Of a stretch of DNA of 16,479 bases, positions 14,201-16,479 are shown piece by piece (position 1 is the first letter of the stretch; the number at the start of each line of letters is the position of its first letter). Position numbers and translations under genes: made by a program. The notes below the pieces were generated by a model. That model did not search any database, was not told the DNA's origin, and was given only the letters and a program-made list of their open reading frames with translations. Source of the DNA: CAZNPL01 sp964574815 (GTDB lineage: Bacteria > Planctomycetota > Phycisphaerae > UBA1845); NCBI GenBank assembly GCA_964574815.1, contig CAZNPL010000068.1:1-16479 (forward strand), in the 5' to 3' direction.

Positions 14201-16204
14201 ATGAACATTTTTCTTTCTTCCCGCGCACGGATCACGTTTCAATTCTGTACTTTGCTGCTGGCACTTGTCCTCCTGACGGGTGGACTGTCCTTTGCCTTTG
14301 GCGATCAGAAAGAGACCGCACGACATCAGGAACGCCGTCGGGCGAAAGAGCCTCCGCCGTCGATCGGTCACCTGGAGAAGCCGGATCAGCCGCCGGCGGA
14401 CACCATTCCAAAGGCGCCAAGGTCGCTCTTTCCGCGGAGAGGTCCGCTACGCACAGCCATCTTCGAGAGCGTACAGGTCAACGTGGACGGATCCGGACTC
14501 AACATTCCGGGCGACGCCGCCAACGAGCCGTCGATCGCGGTAGACCCCACCAATCCCGCCCGCATCGCCATCGGGTGGCGACAGTTCGATACCGTCGCCT
14601 CCAACTTCCGTCAGGCCGGATGGGCGTACAGCGGCGACGGGGGGCAATCCTGGACGAACGGCGGCTCGCTCGAACCGGGAGAGTTCTCAAGCGACCCTGT
14701 GCTCGATTTCGACCGCAACGGCAATTTCTACTACTACGCACTCCAGCCCGACCGCGGGCCCGGAACATGGGCCTGTTACCTGTACAAGACGTTCGACGGG
14801 GGCGCCACCTGGCCACAGGAGGAGTACGCCTTCGGCGGCGATAAAGCCTGGATGGCGATCGACCGAACGACCGGCGTGGGCTCCGGGAATATCTACGTCG
14901 TCTGGAGCCCCTTTGCCTCCTGCTGCTCGGGCCGCTTTACCCGCTCGACCGACGGGGGCCTGACCTTCCTCACTCCCATCAGTGTCCCATCCTTCACCTT
15001 TGCCGCTCATCTCACGGCCGGACCCGATGGCGAACTCTACATTGTCGGCGCCAACGGAAGTAACGGGGTCTTTCGCGTCACCAAGTCAACGAACGCGTCC
15101 GATCCGGCACTCACGCCGACGTTCGATGTCACCGTTGACGTCAATCTCGGTGGGCTGCTCACGTTGTCGGAGGGGCCCAACCCGGCCGGGTTGCTTGGAC
15201 AGCCGTGGATCGCCGTGAATCACAGTGACGGCCCCGAACGCGGCCACGTCTACGTCCTTTGTTCGGTCAGCGATCCGCTGAGCAGCGACCCGATGGACGT
15301 GATGTTCATCCGGAGCACCGACGGCGGTCTGACTTGGAGCGCACCGGTCCGGGTGAACGATGATCCCGGCACCAACGCCTGGCAATGGTTCGGGACGATG
15401 TCCGTCGCGCCGGGCGGCAGGATTGACGCCGTCTGGAACGACACCCGAGAATCCGGGCAGGACAACATCTCGCGCCTGTACTACGCCAACTCGACCGACG
15501 GTGGGATCACCTGGTCGGAAAACGTAGCCCTCAGCTCTTCGTTCGACAGCTTTGTTGGTTGGCCGCAACAGAACAAGCTGGGCGATTACTACGAGATGAT
15601 CTCCGACGACGCCGGGGCGAGCCTGACCTACGCCGCCACGTTCAACGGCGAGCAGGACGTCTATTACTTGCGCATCCCGTTCGACTGCAACGACAACGGC
15701 ATCCCCGACGACTGCGACATCTCATGCGGGACGGCCGGTGGCCGATGCGACGTGCCCGGCTGCGGTGCGTCCGGAGACTGCAACGCCAACGGTGTTCCTG
15801 ATGACTGCGAACCCGACGCCGACTGCAACGCCAACGGGGTCCAGGACATCTGCGACATCGCATCGGGCTTTAGCTTCGACTGCAACAACGACCTGGAGCC
15901 GGATGAGTGTCCCGGATGTACGGACGACTGCGAGTGCCTCGCACCGGATCCCTGCCTGTTCGGCGCCTGCACGGAAGGCACCTGCGAGATCCTTCCCGGC
16001 GTCTACGGCGACGCCAATCACGACGGCGCCGTCAATCTGTTTGATGTGTTCTGCGTCCTCGACGGCATCGGCGGCCAATTCGGCGAGTGCGGCTTCGACG
16101 ACGTCGACATCAATCCGTGCGACGGAAACGGCACGTTGAATCTTTTCGATGTCTTCGCGGTACTAAATGCAATTTCCGGAACCGACCCCTGCTGCGGTGG
16201 TTAG
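14201..16204 (+). CDS. Secreted Asp-box (BNR/sialidase-type) propeller with DCN repeats and dockerin-like tail
   Basis: The gene encodes 667 residues from ATG 14201; the ribosome binding site is weak. The signal peptide is MNIFLSSRARITFQFCTLLLALVLLTGGLSFAFG, followed by a basic Pro-rich linker (about 38-80). Five Asp-boxes (S/T-x-D-G-G-x-T/S-W/F) lie at 144-151, 197-204, 249-256, 372-379 and 431-438, with the blade-opening motif EPSIAVDPTNPARIAIGW. This predicts a six-bladed sialidase-like propeller. I could not assign the Arg triad or Tyr/Glu pair of true sialidases, so enzymatic activity is not supported. Residues about 495-573 have DCN-type repeats, then CECLAPDPCLFGACTEGTC, and about 602-667 two dockerin loops (GDANHDGAVNLFDVF, a full DxNxDGxVNxxD; and DGNGTLNLFDVF), ending DPCCGG. 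The tail matches the protein at 3625. It is probably extracellular. Confidence 0.9.
   Translation: MNIFLSSRARITFQFCTLLLALVLLTGGLSFAFGDQKETARHQERRRAKEPPPSIGHLEKPDQPPADTIPKAPRSLFPRRGPLRTAIFESVQVNVDGSGLNIPGDAANEPSIAVDPTNPARIAIGWRQFDTVASNFRQAGWAYSGDGGQSWTNGGSLEPGEFSSDPVLDFDRNGNFYYYALQPDRGPGTWACYLYKTFDGGATWPQEEYAFGGDKAWMAIDRTTGVGSGNIYVVWSPFASCCSGRFTRSTDGGLTFLTPISVPSFTFAAHLTAGPDGELYIVGANGSNGVFRVTKSTNASDPALTPTFDVTVDVNLGGLLTLSEGPNPAGLLGQPWIAVNHSDGPERGHVYVLCSVSDPLSSDPMDVMFIRSTDGGLTWSAPVRVNDDPGTNAWQWFGTMSVAPGGRIDAVWNDTRESGQDNISRLYYANSTDGGITWSENVALSSSFDSFVGWPQQNKLGDYYEMISDDAGASLTYAATFNGEQDVYYLRIPFDCNDNGIPDDCDISCGTAGGRCDVPGCGASGDCNANGVPDDCEPDADCNANGVQDICDIASGFSFDCNNDLEPDECPGCTDDCECLAPDPCLFGACTEGTCEILPGVYGDANHDGAVNLFDVFCVLDGIGGQFGECGFDDVDINPCDGNGTLNLFDVFAVLNAISGTDPCCGG
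15683..15919 (+). repeat. Coding repeat, DCNxNGxPDxC units of the Asp-box protein
   Basis: Four recognisable units (DCNDNGIPDDC, DCNANGVPDDC, DCNANGVQDIC, DCNNDLEPDEC), separated by Cys/Gly-rich inserts (CGTAGGRCDVPGCGASG, DIASGFSF). They are fewer and less regular than in the FG-GAP protein, which fits expansion and loss by recombination between units. Confidence 0.8.
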
Positions 16205-16479
16205 CGCCGTCTCGAACGTCAGTACGGTGTCGGACGGGCGCCGGTGTGCCATAGGCGTGCGTCAACCCGCCGATTGAGCACGTGATAGGCGATCCCGCCA
16301 AGGTCGATTCGCAAACGTGCGGCCATGCCGCCCCGCTACCACCGCCAGCCCCGCCGCCAAGAAGTACGCCCGACCCCCCTTTTCGCCTCCCCTTTCTGCC
16401 TCTCTCCCGCAATGACTGTCCTCATAGTATGACAGCGCTATGAAGTATCTGGATTGATGCTCCGTCGTCGGCTGTTGTA
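16205..16479. other. Window end, no gene seen
   Basis: There are 275 bases after the Asp-box gene without a supported gene. They include a C-rich stretch (16365-16410) and an A/T-richer end with CATAG...CTATG (16421-16443), a 5-bp dyad. The open frame on the - strand across 16110-16412 overlaps the gene above and reads as Arg/Gly-rich shadow sequence. Confidence 0.4.

Noticed and set aside
14201..16204. Active sialidase
   Set aside because: Asp-boxes occur in many non-sialidase propellers, and I could not place the three arginines or the Tyr/Glu nucleophile pair, so only the fold is claimed.
16110..16412. 100-codon open frame on the - strand at the window end
   Set aside because: It overlaps the 3' end of the Asp-box gene antisense and its translation is low-complexity Arg/Gly-rich sequence.

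Overview
The window is GC-rich (less so between genes). It carries several traits I associate with Planctomycetota, probably a Phycisphaerae-like lineage: long secreted proteins ending in runs of DCNxNGxPDxC repeats followed by a dockerin-like duplicated calcium loop and a terminal DPCC motif; several two-component and Ser/Thr kinase genes; and intergenic regions full of short palindromic elements. This assignment is inferred from protein style. There is no rRNA, tRNA or other phylogenetic marker in the window.

Layout. (1) 1-3373, + strand: three consecutive genes for secreted, probably beta-helical surface proteins. The first is cut by the window edge, probably lacking little more than its signal peptide. 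The first and third clearly share an N-terminal module (GDYxS...GxW...SW..YD...GW...P...I..GxTI); the second is a weaker relative. A perfect 11-bp hairpin follows them. (2) 3625-5601, + strand: a secreted seven-bladed FG-GAP propeller with the DCN-repeat/dockerin-like tail. (3) 5602-6758: 1.15 kb without a convincing gene, holding GTCAG-type short repeats, two composite palindromic units of the same plan and an imperfect triplicated element. (4) 6759-8870, + strand: a kinase/phosphatase pair, made of a Ser/Thr kinase with four tandem zinc ribbons at its C-terminus and, 9 nt downstream, a PP2C-type phosphatase. (5) 8901-9085: five tandem copies of a 37-bp repeat, lying between convergent genes. 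(6) 9129-13848, - strand: a lipoprotein-like secreted protein with an Asn/Asp-rich linker; an OmpR-type regulator and its sensor kinase overlapping by ATGA, with a recognisable promoter; and a stand-alone receiver domain lacking its phosphoacceptor aspartate. (7) 14201-16204, + strand: a second large secreted protein with five Asp-boxes (BNR/sialidase-type propeller) joined to the same kind of DCN-repeat/dockerin-like tail as the FG-GAP protein.

How the parts fit. The secreted genes look like cell-surface or extracellular structural and adhesion proteins. The two large ones combine different beta-propellers with a common C-terminal cassette, which suggests a shared display or sorting route. 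The regulatory genes form two separate signalling modules: a cytoplasmic reversible-phosphorylation pair and a membrane two-component system with a large cysteine-containing extracytoplasmic sensor. Nothing in the sequence ties these regulators to the surface proteins. The least explained elements are the composite palindromic repeats and the zinc-ribbon array on the kinase. I see no CRISPR array, insertion sequence, prophage or RNA gene.
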